Shown: in pieces, positions 47,699-58,852 of the stretch
Position numbering within the stretch: the first letter of the stretch is position 1
How the letters are laid out: each line of letters starts with the position of its first letter
Source of the DNA: Saururus chinensis
Lineage: Eukaryota; Streptophyta; Magnoliopsida; Piperales; Saururaceae
Assembly: GCA_035235625.1 (NCBI GenBank)
Contig: CP141144.1
Location: forward strand, 25,479,014-25,543,013
Direction of reading: 5' to 3'
Length of the DNA stretch: 64,000 nucleotides
Notes under the pieces: model-generated
Databases searched by the model: none
What the model saw: only the letters and a program-made list of their open reading frames with translations
What the model was told of the DNA's origin: nothing
Program-made: the position numbers and the translations under genes

Positions 47699-49737
47699 TG
47701 TAACACCCCGACCCGCACCACCTGACCCGAACCGGGGGTTAGATTGGAAGACACAATCGGAGTGTCGAAAATTAGCGGAAAAATTAAAACCGACTGACCA
47801 AGAGCTGCAGACGCTGAGTGCGAGAGTCGTAACGTTCATATGCGCACTATGGAGCTTTAACGTTCCATTGTGCGTAGATCAGAATAAATCTAATTTTATA
47901 ACTAATTTGGATCGGGCCAACGTTATTTTATCGTTGGTTGCCTACGTACATATTGGATACCATCTCTGACGTTATTCCAATACGATCGGATCCGAACGTA
48001 GTTCTGCCTAATGGCTAATACATTTACCAAATATCAGAAAATCATATACAATAAAATACGTATACGTTATATCTGAATGATTCGTTCGGAATCCAACGGA
48101 AATCTTATCAGTCATCGGAGTTAAATGAAAGCCAATATATCAGAAAACACACATCTCACGTAGGTGAGAAGAATACTAACAAAACACACATCCCATTCTA
48201 TCATAGAGCAGAGCAGAACACACTACAGAACCTGTTGGATCATATCAGATTTTATCCGACCACACTGGTCATATCAGATCAGAGTATGTTACGTCATAGT
48301 AGAGAGCATTTAAGATCACAACAGAATAAATCAAGATGTACAGTCATATAAAGCATATTAAACTAGAAGGTCAAGAAAGCGTACTCCCCTCCAATTTCGA
48401 AAGTGGCAATGTTCGGAGTTGCTTGTTTCCTCGGAGCGTCTGCCCTTTTTGATCCAGAGATTGTGGCCAGAACCTTCTGTAACTTTGGATTACTTTACCC
48501 TCACAGTGCCCGTAGGCAGCGGACAGAACCTCCCCTTACACGGAGACATTTTTACCCTCACAGTGCCCGTAGGCAGCGGACAGAACCTCCCCTTGTCCGA
48601 AGACACTTTTCCCTTCCCGTGCCCGTAGGTAACAGGCGTAACCTCCCCTTACCCTTGGGATGTTTCTCTCACCTAACATTGATAATTCGAGGAGTGGATA
48701 CTTTCATTGCGTTGCTCACCCTCGAATTAGCTAGGGAGGCCTCTTGAATGACTCTAATCGGACTTAAAATGAGTAAGAAATGAAGAACGGAAGATTAGAA
48801 AACGTGGGAGAATTTCCCTTACCCGGAGATATTTTACCCTTTTCGCGCCCGTAGGCGGCGGACATAACCTCCCCTTGGCCCGGGACGTTTCCCCTATATA
48901 GAGTTGCTAACTTGAAAAATTGACGCTTCCATTGCGTAGAGCACCCTCGATTTAGCTAGGAACGCATTTTGAACGGAAGAAAACGGACGCAGAATGACTC
49001 CAGAAACTTTCCCGGAAAACTGAACGGAATGAACTATTTATAAGAGATGGGCGTGCGAGCGGACGGAAGAAAGGGAATACGCGCGCACAGACGCGTGCCA
49101 CGTGTCACACGGTGAGTGGACTGAAAAAGTGGTCGGCGCACGTGACGCGCGCGTCACACGCGCGCCGTCACGGCAGGTGCGGCGAGCGCTGCCGCGCCGC
49201 GCGTCTGACGCGCGACGCGCGCGTCGCGCGGTCGGCCGCGCGATCGCGCGGGACCCGCGTCGCGCGGACGGCCGCGATCGCGCGGCGCCGCGCGACCCGC
49301 GGCTCTGACGCGGCTCGGCTCCGGCTCGACTCGGCTGGATGACGTCAGCTATTCTGTCTTTTTCTGAATATTTTATTATTATTTTAATTAAACACAATTC
49401 CAACTTCAAAACGCGATAACTTTTTATCCCGAAGTCGGAATCGTACGTTCTTAGTACCGATGGACTCGTATTGACGAGCCCTTCAAAACTAGACCCCACA
49501 TGGGTAGGTTATCTCGCACTTTTAAAGTGGGTCCCGCCCATGTGGCACATTTCCCGAGGTCGTAACTTTCGTTCCCGACCTCCGTTTTGAGTGTTCTTGG
49601 GTGCGTTGTGCTCGTTACTTCGAGCTCTACCCAGATACAGAGATTTCACCTAATGAAACCCCGTAACCCTGATATTAAATTACCAAATTACCCTTAACCC
49701 CCCCGGGTTAAGCATAACCGGAAGACGGGTTGTTACA
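47699..49737 (-). repeat. LARD 5' LTR
   Basis: Partner of 41,934-44,010, about 99% identical. It is shorter mainly by a deletion of about 30 bp within the CpG-dense tract. The primer-binding site is directly inside. Confidence 0.9.
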
Positions 49738-51425
49738 GTTATGACCTTGGAGAAGCGTAGAAAATAGGCAGGACCCACTTGGGAAGAGCACAATATATTG
49801 ATTTAAGTGGGTTATTATTGAAGGGCTATCGATACGAGTCCAATTGTACCAAGAACGCACGAATATGAATCCGGGGAAGGAAGTTATGAGCGTTTGAAGA
49901 TTTGGTTTATATAAAAAAATATAAAAGAAAAAGGAAAAAAAGCTGGTGTGCGGCGCGCGACTGGTACGCGCCCGTGTTGCCGCGGGCACTGCAAAAAAAT
50001 GGTGCAGTGGGTGCTCCAGTTCCTGTGCAAGCAGCGCATTAGAGCGGCGCCGCAGTTTCGGCGGCTCGGGGGGCCTATTTATACCCCTCCTCTACCAATT
50101 TTTCAGTTAGATCTTCTTCTCCCCCGTTCAAGAGGCGTTCTTAAGTAAATCAAGCGTGCTCTACATAATGGAGTGGTCCTTTCTTCGAGTTGGAGACCGT
50201 ATAAGGAGGAAATGCCCTAAGCGAAGGAGAGGTCCTACCCGTTGTCCTCGGGCACCGATAATCTTCTTTTTCTCTATTTCTGATCATCCTAGCTCCGATT
50301 TAGTTCATCCAAGAGGCGTTCTTGACTAAATTAAGTATGCTCTTTTGTGATGGAGGGGTCCATTTTCTGAGTTGGCAATTCGTATGAGGAGGAAATGCCC
50401 CGAAACAAGGAAAGGCCCAGCTGGTCGTCCTCGAGCACTAGAGTAAGAAAATGGGGCCAGGAGCAAGACAAGGTTCTGTCCAAAGTTGTCGGGCCACAAC
50501 CAGAGAAGCAATACATAGTAGGGGAGGCTTTGTCTTCCACGAAGAGCCACGATGTGTGAGGAACATCCCCAAGTAGGGGAGGTTCTATTCGCCGCCTACT
50601 AGCAAGGGGAACGTTTGTACGTAGTCTTTCAGTGCAAGATGAGGAACATATAGAGGCTAGAGGAAGCTCCGTCTACTGCCTTACGAGCAACTCCAAATAC
50701 CGTTACCTTACGAGACATGAGGGGAGCAAGTATTTCTGACATCCGATTTAAATTATAGAGCTGCTTGTGCTAAACTAGGATGTGTGTTATGCTATGATCC
50801 TTTATGCTCTAATCTGCTTTGCTTTGATGTGATACATTTATGTTCCATCTTACTATAGGGTAGAGCAAGACGAGTAGTGTGTGTGTGTGTGCGCGCGTTC
50901 GGTCTCGGCTCAGTGATAGAGCGAGATGTGTGTATGTGGTTTTGATCCCGCTCTATGGTAGAGCGAGATGTACGATTTCGTTGACTTATTAACTTCCGTT
51001 TGACTCCGATATATGGCAAGTTTTTGTATAACTCCGATTAAATATCAGTATATACGTATTTTAACATATATAATTTTGTGATGCTTGTTGTATGCATTAG
51101 CCGTTTGGTAGAACTACATTCGAATCTGATCGTGTTGGACTAATATCCAATATGTACGTAGGCAACCAACGACAAGGTAACATTGGCCATATCCAAATTA
51201 ATTATAAATATATGTTTTATTCCGTTTTACACGTGATGAACTATGAAGCTTTGTTGTGTGTATGTGTCTGTTACAACCTAAGTCTATGTATGGGGAAGTC
51301 TTGAAGCTCCGTAGTGCGTAGACAAATGTTGTTCCTCTCGCACACAGACGATGATTCCTGGCTTAAGGAAAGATCAAATTTTCTATTATTGATTTTGTGG
51401 GCCTGTCTCGGGTCGGGTCGTTACA

Positions 51426-52240
51426 AATGGTATCACGGCATTGATCTGTCTACAAGAGTGTAATATTTTATTAATAAGAATTTAAATTTTAAGTTTGAAA
51501 TAATTGAAATTTTCTGTTTTGAATGTGTTCTGATTATTTTGAAATGAATTGTGATTTTTAATTTGAAGTAAATTTCTCTTCTAAACATGTTGTCGTGGAT
51601 TTCAAATTAAATTCCGATTTTCATCTTTTGGTGATGCCCGTGTGTTATCGAGTTTAACACAAACTCTAATTTTGAATTTAATATGGACTTCTATTTTATG
51701 AATTTCAATTCTCATGTGTCTTTATAATTGACATCTTTGTTTGCATGTGGCATCGTAGATTCGATACAAAGATTAATTTTATGAATTTCGATCCTAAATA
51801 ATGAATGATTTGAATATGTAGTTATGAATAAGTGTTATAGGATTTGTCTTTTAATTCTGTCCTGTTGGTGTGATATTAAAATTATATCAAACTCTCAAGT
51901 TGATAAATTCTAATTTATTTAATTAGAAGTAATTTTTATTTTTATCCTATGAAAGTGTATTTGATTGATGGCAAGCTTAGACTTTATAGATGTCAATTTT
52001 AAATTAGAATTGATTTGAAATTTTTGCTTTGAATATGTTGCGTCTGATTTAATATGAGATTTAATCGAAGAAATATTTGAGATTTTTATCCGCCATGTGT
52101 TGCATGAGTTTTGATGAAAACATCAATTTGATAATTTTTATTTTTTAATTAAAAATTATTTATAGTTTAAGTTTGAATGTATTGTATTATGTTTAATTTT
52201 TTTATGAACTTTGCGAGAACATGTTTAATGAGTAGCTCTT
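51426..52240 (+). other. leader remnant of split gypsy element
   Basis: After the primer-binding site, AT-rich degenerate repeats (gaatttcgat, catgtgttg, gtgatattaaa and similar words every 60-80 bp) run to about 52,200. No gag-pol follows, so the element is cut here. Confidence 0.5.
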
Positions 52241-52786
52241 AAGCAATCAAAGTTATGGTGAAAACAAGCTCAGAGGAGGTCTCTTCAAAGTTTATACAGA
52301 GCTCGCTTTTTGCCAGAACTTATATGCTTGAAGCAAACAGAGAAACGAATTCAAACATTGGCAACCACAGACTCAACCACGGACGGCGGTAAAATAAAAT
52401 GCACTGTATTGGATATAGTAAATTATTTGTCAATGCTAGCATTCAGAAACTAAAAATAAAATACACTTTGGTTACAAGACTTAAAACAATTGTAATAATT
52501 ACAAACAAAAGTTTTATTTATTGCTTGAAGTTTAATTACAAAATTGGTTCTCTGAGAAAAAAAATATTGACATTAAAATGATTATGCTTATCTTTCACAT
52601 ATATTAAATTATTTGGTTTTTCAAAATGAATTAAAATAAGTTTTTTTTGAAATACCAAATGAAGCTATTAACGTGGAACAAAAGGAGTAAAGGAGTAGAG
52701 TATAAACTATCATGAGTTATGACCTAAATGATTTATGTTTATGTTGTTGTTTGTTTTGTATAAACATAGATATGTAAAGATCAAAG
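52241..52786 (-). other. 3' flank of the MADS-like gene, no gene
   Basis: AT-rich sequence downstream of the minus-strand gene. A polyadenylation site is likely but cannot be pinned. Confidence 0.4.
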
Positions 52787-54049
52787 TCAGGCCCAAAAGG
52801 TGAGAGGAGACGGATCATGTAGCTGATAGTGTGTGAGCTCTGTTCCCGACCATTCTGATGAGAAGTCTTCCTCTGTATAAAACAAGCCCAGATCCATATA
52901 GTTAGTACAAATATTGTCTGTCAATGAATCCTCTTCAATTTCTTCAGAAGTCTTTTTCTGATCCTCAGCTTTGTCATCCAAATCATTCATCAGCAAGAAA
53001 CCCACATCAGAACAATCGCAGAGGGAATCAATCAAAGCCTCCCTTCCCAAAGTCATTGCCTGATCATGAACTCTCTCCTCAGAATCACCCATCAAGTCCC
53101 CAATTTCTATGTAACCTATTTTAGGAATATCATCACAGAAGGAGGTATTCAGATAAGCCATCTCTGTCTGCACAGCTATTTCTCCCTCATTCTGATCATC
53201 CACTTCAAAATCTTGAACAAAATCCCCATCTTCCAGAAAACCCACGTCCATGAACTCACGGGCCGATTCTCTCAAACAACCCTTCTCTAACTCAGCTGTG
53301 TTCTCCAAGCCCTTATCAAAACCACATCCATGACAGTCCGCATGTACAACATCCGCAGTGATAGCACTCGGAGCTAAAGATGAGTTGATGATTTCTTCAT
53401 AATCAAGAATATCGCCGCTTTCAGGTTCTATTGGGGCCGAAGATGAGTAGATGATTTCTTCAAAATCAAGAACACAACTTCCAGTTTCTTGCAGCTCAAT
53501 CAAGCTCTCCGGATGAAGATTTGACCTCTTCTGCAACAGCTCAATTACTTTTCTCACCCCACCCAGCTCGGAATCAATTCGACCCATCACCTTCTCCAGA
53601 TCCCCCAAGCCCAACCCATCTAAACCGACCTCGCCACATACCAACCGAAGCAGACGAGCCAATCGGCTCTCCTGGTCGTGTTCTTGAAACCCCTTCAAGT
53701 AGGACTTGTATCTGGTGACCTTGTTCTTGAGAAGGATCGAAACCCCCTCGTGCTTCGCCTTCTGGTTCCCACATTCTTGGCAATCTCTGAACTTCCGGAC
53801 CAGGGCGAGGCAGGATTCTCTGTCCTCCGGCCAATGCGCCTGCAACCCAAGGGAAGGGGAGTCGCAGATCAAGAACCCATATGTGCCGTTGAGAATGCAG
53901 AGCTCTCCCAGCTTCTTTTTCATAGCGGCGACCTGTTTCTCGACCCAGGCCAGCCCCCAGCCTCCATCGCCGGTCGTCTTCCGCCTCTTGAATCTGGAAG
54001 TAGAGGCCTCGGACGGACCCTCCTGCAAGCCCCTCGCCATGAAGCCCAT
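52787..54049 (-). CDS. divergent type I MADS-box-like protein, 420 aa
   Basis: Single-exon frame of 420 codons. I start it at the ATG at 54,049 (context GTCGCCATGG) rather than at the upstream in-frame ATG at 54,163, because the extra 38 residues look like translated CT-rich leader. Residues 19-90 resemble a type I MADS domain: RFKRRKTT (19-26), KKKLGELCILNG (44-55), then FLICDSP and HWPEDRE (72-78), as in AGL-type Mα/Mγ proteins. A stretch of about nine residues (27-35, GDGGWGLAW) seems inserted in the DNA-contacting part. Then come a charged helical region, two DFEEII/DYEEII repeats and a long acidic tail suggestive of an activation region. Such proteins are nuclear transcription factors, often of gametophyte or endosperm. 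The family call is mine from motifs; an unrelated plant protein remains possible. Confidence 0.55.
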   Translation of the reverse strand: MGFMARGLQEGPSEASTSRFKRRKTTGDGGWGLAWVEKQVAAMKKKLGELCILNGTYGFLICDSPSLGLQAHWPEDRESCLALVRKFRDCQECGNQKAKHEGVSILLKNKVTRYKSYLKGFQEHDQESRLARLLRLVCGEVGLDGLGLGDLEKVMGRIDSELGGVRKVIELLQKRSNLHPESLIELQETGSCVLDFEEIIYSSSAPIEPESGDILDYEEIINSSLAPSAITADVVHADCHGCGFDKGLENTAELEKGCLRESAREFMDVGFLEDGDFVQDFEVDDQNEGEIAVQTEMAYLNTSFCDDIPKIGYIEIGDLMGDSEERVHDQAMTLGREALIDSLCDCSDVGFLLMNDLDDKAEDQKKTSEEIEEDSLTDNICTNYMDLGLFYTEEDFSSEWSGTELTHYQLHDPSPLTFWA

Positions 54050-54200
54050 GGCGACGGACGAGACTGAATGAGAATCGCAAAGAGAACGTAAGTGGAGTTG
54101 AGACGGAGAGAGATGAACAAGGAAAAAATGAGAGAAGAGAAAGAGCACGGAGGGGAGAAACATGGGGCGGGTTTTATTTAAGTTCGGTGCGCGAAGTAGC
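54050..54200 (-). promoter_or_regulatory. core promoter and leader of the MADS-like gene
   Basis: On the minus strand a TATA-like TTAAATAAAA (about 54,174-54,183) is followed by a CT-rich leader (ctttctcttctctcat) up to the ATG at 54,049. The spacing of about 130 bp is normal for a plant 5' UTR plus TATA. Confidence 0.45.
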
Positions 54201-54224
54201 CGTTGTGTAGGGGTGTATTAACAA

Positions 54225-55390
54225 TTAAATCTTAAATTAACACTTGGTAAAATAATTTAGAAAAATTATTTAAATAATAATTAAAAAAATTATTTATTAA
54301 TTTAAATTATTTTAAAAAATATTTTTTAAAGTGATATTATTATTTTTTATTCAAGTACCAACTTTGCATAGTTTTTTTTTAAAATTTTATATAATTTTAT
54401 TTTTAAAAAAATAAAATTATATTTAAATTAATTTTACCATTTTAAAGGGCACAATTAGTTTATCGTCAGCTACTTAGTGAATAATTATTAGGTATATAAT
54501 CTATATTTCTTTTGTTTCTTCTACTGTAAAACCTCATTTGAAAGATATAATTAATTTATATTAATTCCTAACTGTTGCATCTTTTATTAATCTAAGGAGC
54601 TGCTAGCTTCTTTAATTTTTAATATTTCGTACCTTTGTTTTTTATGAGCAATCATAAACATTGCCCAAATTATAAGCTACCCTAAATTTTAAACCACAAG
54701 TGGAGTACAAGCAATGCCCATAACCATCCTTGCAAAATAAGATTCGATGCATTTATTTTACTTTTATGTAGTACCTCTATCTTATATTAATTTTTTATAT
54801 TTAAAAATTATTCTTTCTAATTTTATATTAATAGTTATGTTTTAAAAAATAGTAATTTTATTAGATGATGAAACTCAAGCACATTTAAAAGAAGAGAAAA
54901 TACGCTTATAAAGTTATGATACTCTTTTTAAAGTACCCAACCACTTAAATTAAACAAACTTAAATTATTAATATATAAAAAAATTTAAAAATTATTTAAA
55001 TAATAATTAAAAATTTTATTTAATTAATTTAAATTATTCTTAAAAATAGTGTTATTTTTTGCCATATAAATATTTTTTTTAATTTTTATATAATTTTATT
55101 TTTTAAAAAGATAAAATCAGATTTAAGTTCTAGAAATCCCCGGGCCTTCCGAATGAACTCTTCGTGAGTATTTGACACCTCGTGACTCGTCATGCATTTA
55201 TTCTACTTTTATGTAGTACCTCCATTTTATATTAATTGTCTATATTTAAAAATTATTCTTTCTAATTTTATATTAATAATTATATTTAAAAACATAATGA
55301 TTTTATCAGACGATGAAACTCATGCACATTTAAAAGAAAAGAAAATACGCTTATTCTAACCACTTAAATTAAACAAACTTAAACTGCTGT
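54225..55390. repeat. AT-rich tandem duplication with MULE-TIR-like hairpin
   Basis: 54,225-54,460 is repeated, diverged, at 54,950-55,130; 54,745-54,900 is repeated at 55,190-55,345 (words cttttatgtagtacctc and gatgaaactcatgcacattt). The first block also resembles the outer TIR of the MULE at 8,537: attattt.aataataa, aaatattttttaaagtg, then gtaccaactttgcatag (MULE: gtaccagctaagtag) and a hairpin ataattttattt/aaataaaattat where the MULE has its first hairpin. It is probably a remnant of a related non-autonomous element. Confidence 0.5.
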
Positions 55391-55999
55391 GCACTAAAGA
55401 ACCACTATGGATTATGCCTTAAAGATGATTATGGTATGCTTGAGTACCTGGACGGAGACAATTCTATACCGTCATGTGCCCGATAAGTACGTAGTGTTCA
55501 TGCAGCAAGCTGCTGCACTTTGATGATTGCATAGGTGTTTTACTGCATTGGATAACTATCACGCGGACAAGGGAGATGTTGAAAGAGTAAAGGATCTTAC
55601 ATCAATGGAGTTTCAACATCAGAATGATGGGCACAAACCGGTTCACATTAATGGACTGGCAGAGACATAGCCTGCTAGAAGTACTTGGACTATTGACTCC
55701 CTATTAGGCAAATATGGTGCATATAGGCTTTCTCAAAGGAGCCTACATCGTATGCTGCAACACTTATTTCAATTTTAGTTAGAATTAGCAAGTAATAGCA
55801 TGAATAGATGCAAGTATAACTTATAAAACCGGTTTAAATAAGGTAGGGATGGGTAATTTTGTTTGGGAAAAATCTTGAACATAAGAACATACCATCGTTT
55901 TCTCAGTTTCAGCAGGCGGGAGGTTGAAGATGAGTGCCATGTTTTTTGGACCGGATTATTTAATCTAGTTTGGTCAAGGAAAAGAAAAGGATCAAAGTG
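55391..55999. other. unassigned, faint coding-like stretch
   Basis: 55,405-55,760 on the plus strand reads in pieces such as LKDDYGMLEYLDGDNSIPS and KGDVERVKDLTSMEFQHQND with stops between. It may be a decayed host or transposon gene; I cannot name it. Confidence 0.25.
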
Positions 56000-58548
56000 C
56001 ATCTGACCCGTTTCACCTACATAAAAATATTAATAAAATTCTAGAAATTTATAGAATTCCTAGAGTTATAATGAACGTCACCACCAATTTTTAGAGTAAA
56101 CTAAAATCTACATGAAGGTATACAATGATAGTTTTATCCTTATAAGTTTAACCACAACAAGCTTACTGAACCATGTTCGGTTCAATGGGTAATAGTATAA
56201 ATCAAAATTTACAAATTTTACTATAGTGTTGTGACTTTTTGAAAAGTTTATATTTAAAATTTTAGATTTAACGAAGTTGTCAATAAATTATAAAATTTTT
56301 GAGAGTGACATTAGGTTTGAACCAATCTAGTTATATGTATGATTTTTTGTTCAACGCTTAAATAACTTTAATAGAACATGTTTAGAAATTATTGACTCTA
56401 ATAGATGAGTACTTAGAGGTTTTAAAGAATATGAATTGACTAAAATGCCTTTAAAAAAATTAAGGTTAAAATGTAGACTTTCTAATTAATGAGCATAAAA
56501 AGAAAAACTAAGCAAACGAAGACGATTTTGAGAATTTATAAACAAGGGTTAAGGGCTCAAGGGCACTAGATCTTTGGAAACTGATGTTATTCTTTTCTAA
56601 TTGTAATGACGAAGTTATGCTTATGATTTGGATCATGAATATGTATTGAATTAAGATAGCATTAAATCTTTGTGAATATGAGTTCATATTTAATATTAAA
56701 AGTTATATAGATGATAGTCATTTTATATGATGAATGTACAATAATATACTTGATCGAAGTTGTATAGAGGATGCTTTATGTATACATGTTGTACCCTTGA
56801 GATTAGTTTTGGACCCATTAGGGTTTAGGGAAGCCCTGAATAAAATGACATAAATACCCTTATGAGCGGACCGGCTAGTATTCATGTGAATGAAATTAAT
56901 GGACCAATTTGATACGAGAACCTCTTGAGAGGTCAAGAACTTACCCATAATAGAGACGACCATGTCCAATGTAGGATAATTATCTGAAAACCCTTATGTT
57001 CATGATGACCCGTTTTCATAAAAGTTTAATCAACTAATCCAAAGAGGGTTAGGGCACTAGAGCACGAACATTTCTAATATCGTTTTTAGTTTGGTTCTTG
57101 ATATTACAATATGCTTGAACCTGTGAAAGGGTCTATATTGTTTATTATTTTAATTTTGATATTAATGTTGTGATAGTAATTTATCACTAGCTTAAGATTA
57201 ATGAAAAATTAATCAATGGGGTTAGATAGTTTTGGATTGGGCAGAGACACCTAATCAAGATAAAAACTAAAATAACCTCAAAGGGGTCTAGTACCAATTC
57301 ATAGAGTAAACAAGGTCTTTGACTTGACGATTTATCTTAGTTAATAAACCAATGACAATTTTGAGTTTTAACCCTAGTCTAAATGAGACTGATAGGGTTT
57401 GGGATAGTCATTTGGAATTCAAATTTGTTGACAAACAAGATAGGGTTCAAACAAGTTTTTTAGAGTCTTAGCCCTATTGAGGAGCTGTTGATTTGACCGT
57501 GAAGTTGTACCTCCCAATTTGAGGGAGCTTTACGTGAGCTGGGCTCACCACCAATCTATTGAGGATCGTTTAGTGTACACATATTTAGATAAACTGACAT
57601 CCTACTTGGTTGGCTTCTCCCGCCACTTATGTTCATGTGCAGTTGTGGGTCATGCCCTCTACTCCGGTCAAGTCCTTATGGGCTAGGTTGGGTGATAGTA
57701 CTTCCTCGTGGATTCCAGGGTCGCACTATGGATGGTTCGTTTTGGAGATAGGTCCATGGTGGTTGTATCATTTGTCACTTAGGTTGACATTTGATGAGTC
57801 TATCTGTCTTTGGGATTATACGGATATATTAATTATTGAGCAATGGTTCAAGAGATAATTAATAATATTATTTGATATTTCTTATTTAATTATAACAAAT
57901 GGAGTGATTAAAAAACGTGCATAAAATGTAGGTTGGTGGAAAATACTTAAGCATTGCATGTGTGATGCTATGTTTCTTAAGATACTATAGTTTTTAGGCA
58001 TAACTACGTCTAGATCTAATCTTGTTGGAAAGATTAGAGATGTTGTCTGATGAGGACATAGGTAACTAACATCGGGTGATGTTGGCCTGATTTAAAAAAT
58101 ATTAAATAATACTTTTGTTCTTCTGGAAATGCTCCTCCAAGGGGAGGAGATGCTTGGTTGTTGTTTGGTCTTATTTGGTTGCAGATTCTTTAGATGAAGA
58201 CATTGCAAGATCAGGACATTGGTGTGGGATTGAGACGACATTGCACTAGTAAGATCTAGTTTCTTACTTCTACAATTTTGTAAATAATTGTAATTACTAG
58301 CGTGAAAGCTAACTTTGCTTGGTTATTTACTTTCAGATAGATGACAAACTTGTACTTAGAGGGTTAACATACTATTTATTGAATTTTAATACGTGTAATA
58401 ATATCTTATATTTTGATATTCTTGTGAACCCCAATTATTATGACCTGGATATTTTATCAGATGATTTGTTTGTACTTAAGAAAGAAAATTATGATTTATT
58501 GTGTGTCCTTTATTTAAAAGGGTTTAAAAATCTCGGTCGTGACATCCT
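56000..58548 (+). mobile_element. probable gypsy LTR, left end unclear
   Basis: Ends in aatctcggtcgtgaca at 58,548, a typical plant gypsy LTR 3' end. The stretch 57,480-57,860 (gtacttcctcgtggattcca, gggtcgcactatggatgg) has the texture of chromoviral LTRs. No primer-binding site or coding region follows. The left end is not resolved. Confidence 0.4.
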
Positions 58549-58690
58549 CGGTACCACTACTGGAGGTTTGTAGAGCTTTTCCAGTACCAATGCTTGAGGT
58601 CTGGCAGAGATCCTTAGTACCACTAATGGAGGTCTGATGGAGCTCCCTGGTACCACTATCGAAGGCCCAAGGGTGGTGCCAAGACCATCT
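58549..58690 (+). repeat. minisatellite, about three units of 48 bp
   Basis: Units of the form cctnggtaccactantggaggtctg..gagctc. An inverted relative, gagctc..cagacctc and gtggtaccgaggagctctg, lies at 60,745-60,815. Confidence 0.6.
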
Positions 58691-58739
58691 TCAAGGGGAG
58701 CACAAGTGTATAAATAACAAATTTAAGGATAAATTTTTA

Positions 58740-58852
58740 TTAAAAGGAGGGGCATAGTTATAAATTAATACCTATTAAGGAGATTTCCATATTGTTGAGA
58801 GGGGCATTTGCCCCTCTAACCTAATACGTGGCTCCGCCCCTGCGGAGGCTAA
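58740..58852 (-). mobile_element. terminal piece of a hAT-like element
   Basis: On the minus strand it begins caggggcggagccacgta, a well-known plant hAT-family end, followed by ggggcaaatgcccctc. The opposite end was not found. Confidence 0.5.

Larger units (their letters stand above)
41934..49737 (-). mobile_element. complete non-coding LTR element (LARD-like), young
   Basis: Two LTRs of 2,077 and 2,039 bp enclose 3.7 kb. The 5-bp target duplication GTTAT is present at 41,929-41,933 and 49,738-49,742. On the minus strand the 5' LTR is 49,737-47,699, followed by a primer-binding site tggtatcggagc (47,695-47,684). The internal part shows no gag or pol, so this is a non-autonomous derivative that looks structurally whole. 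Its ends (tgtaacaacccg ... gggtcggggtgttaca) are Tekay-like. The LTRs differ by about 17 substitutions and a few indels, near 0.8%, suggesting a few hundred thousand years at usual plant rates. Confidence 0.9.
41757..51425 (+). mobile_element. gypsy 5' LTR split by a nested element
   Basis: The LTR starts tgtaacaccccgc at 41,757, is interrupted at 41,934-49,737 by another element, resumes at 49,738 and ends gggtcgggtcgttaca at 51,425. Directly after it is a primer-binding site, tggtatcacggc (51,428), near the usual tRNA-Met form. Without the insert the LTR is about 1.86 kb. Two diverged direct repeats of about 120 bp (50,125-50,245 and 50,310-50,435) and tagagcgagatg repeats (50,915-50,970) lie inside. 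The coding part of the element is missing. Tekay-like by its ends. Confidence 0.75.

Noticed and set aside
53574-54080. Large overlapping frames on both strands (53,574-54,080)
   Set aside because: Shadows of the GC-rich first half of the MADS-like frame.
52787-54163. Longer 458-codon version of the MADS-like protein
   Set aside because: The additional 38 N-terminal residues correspond to the CT-rich leader; the ATG at 54,049 has a better context.
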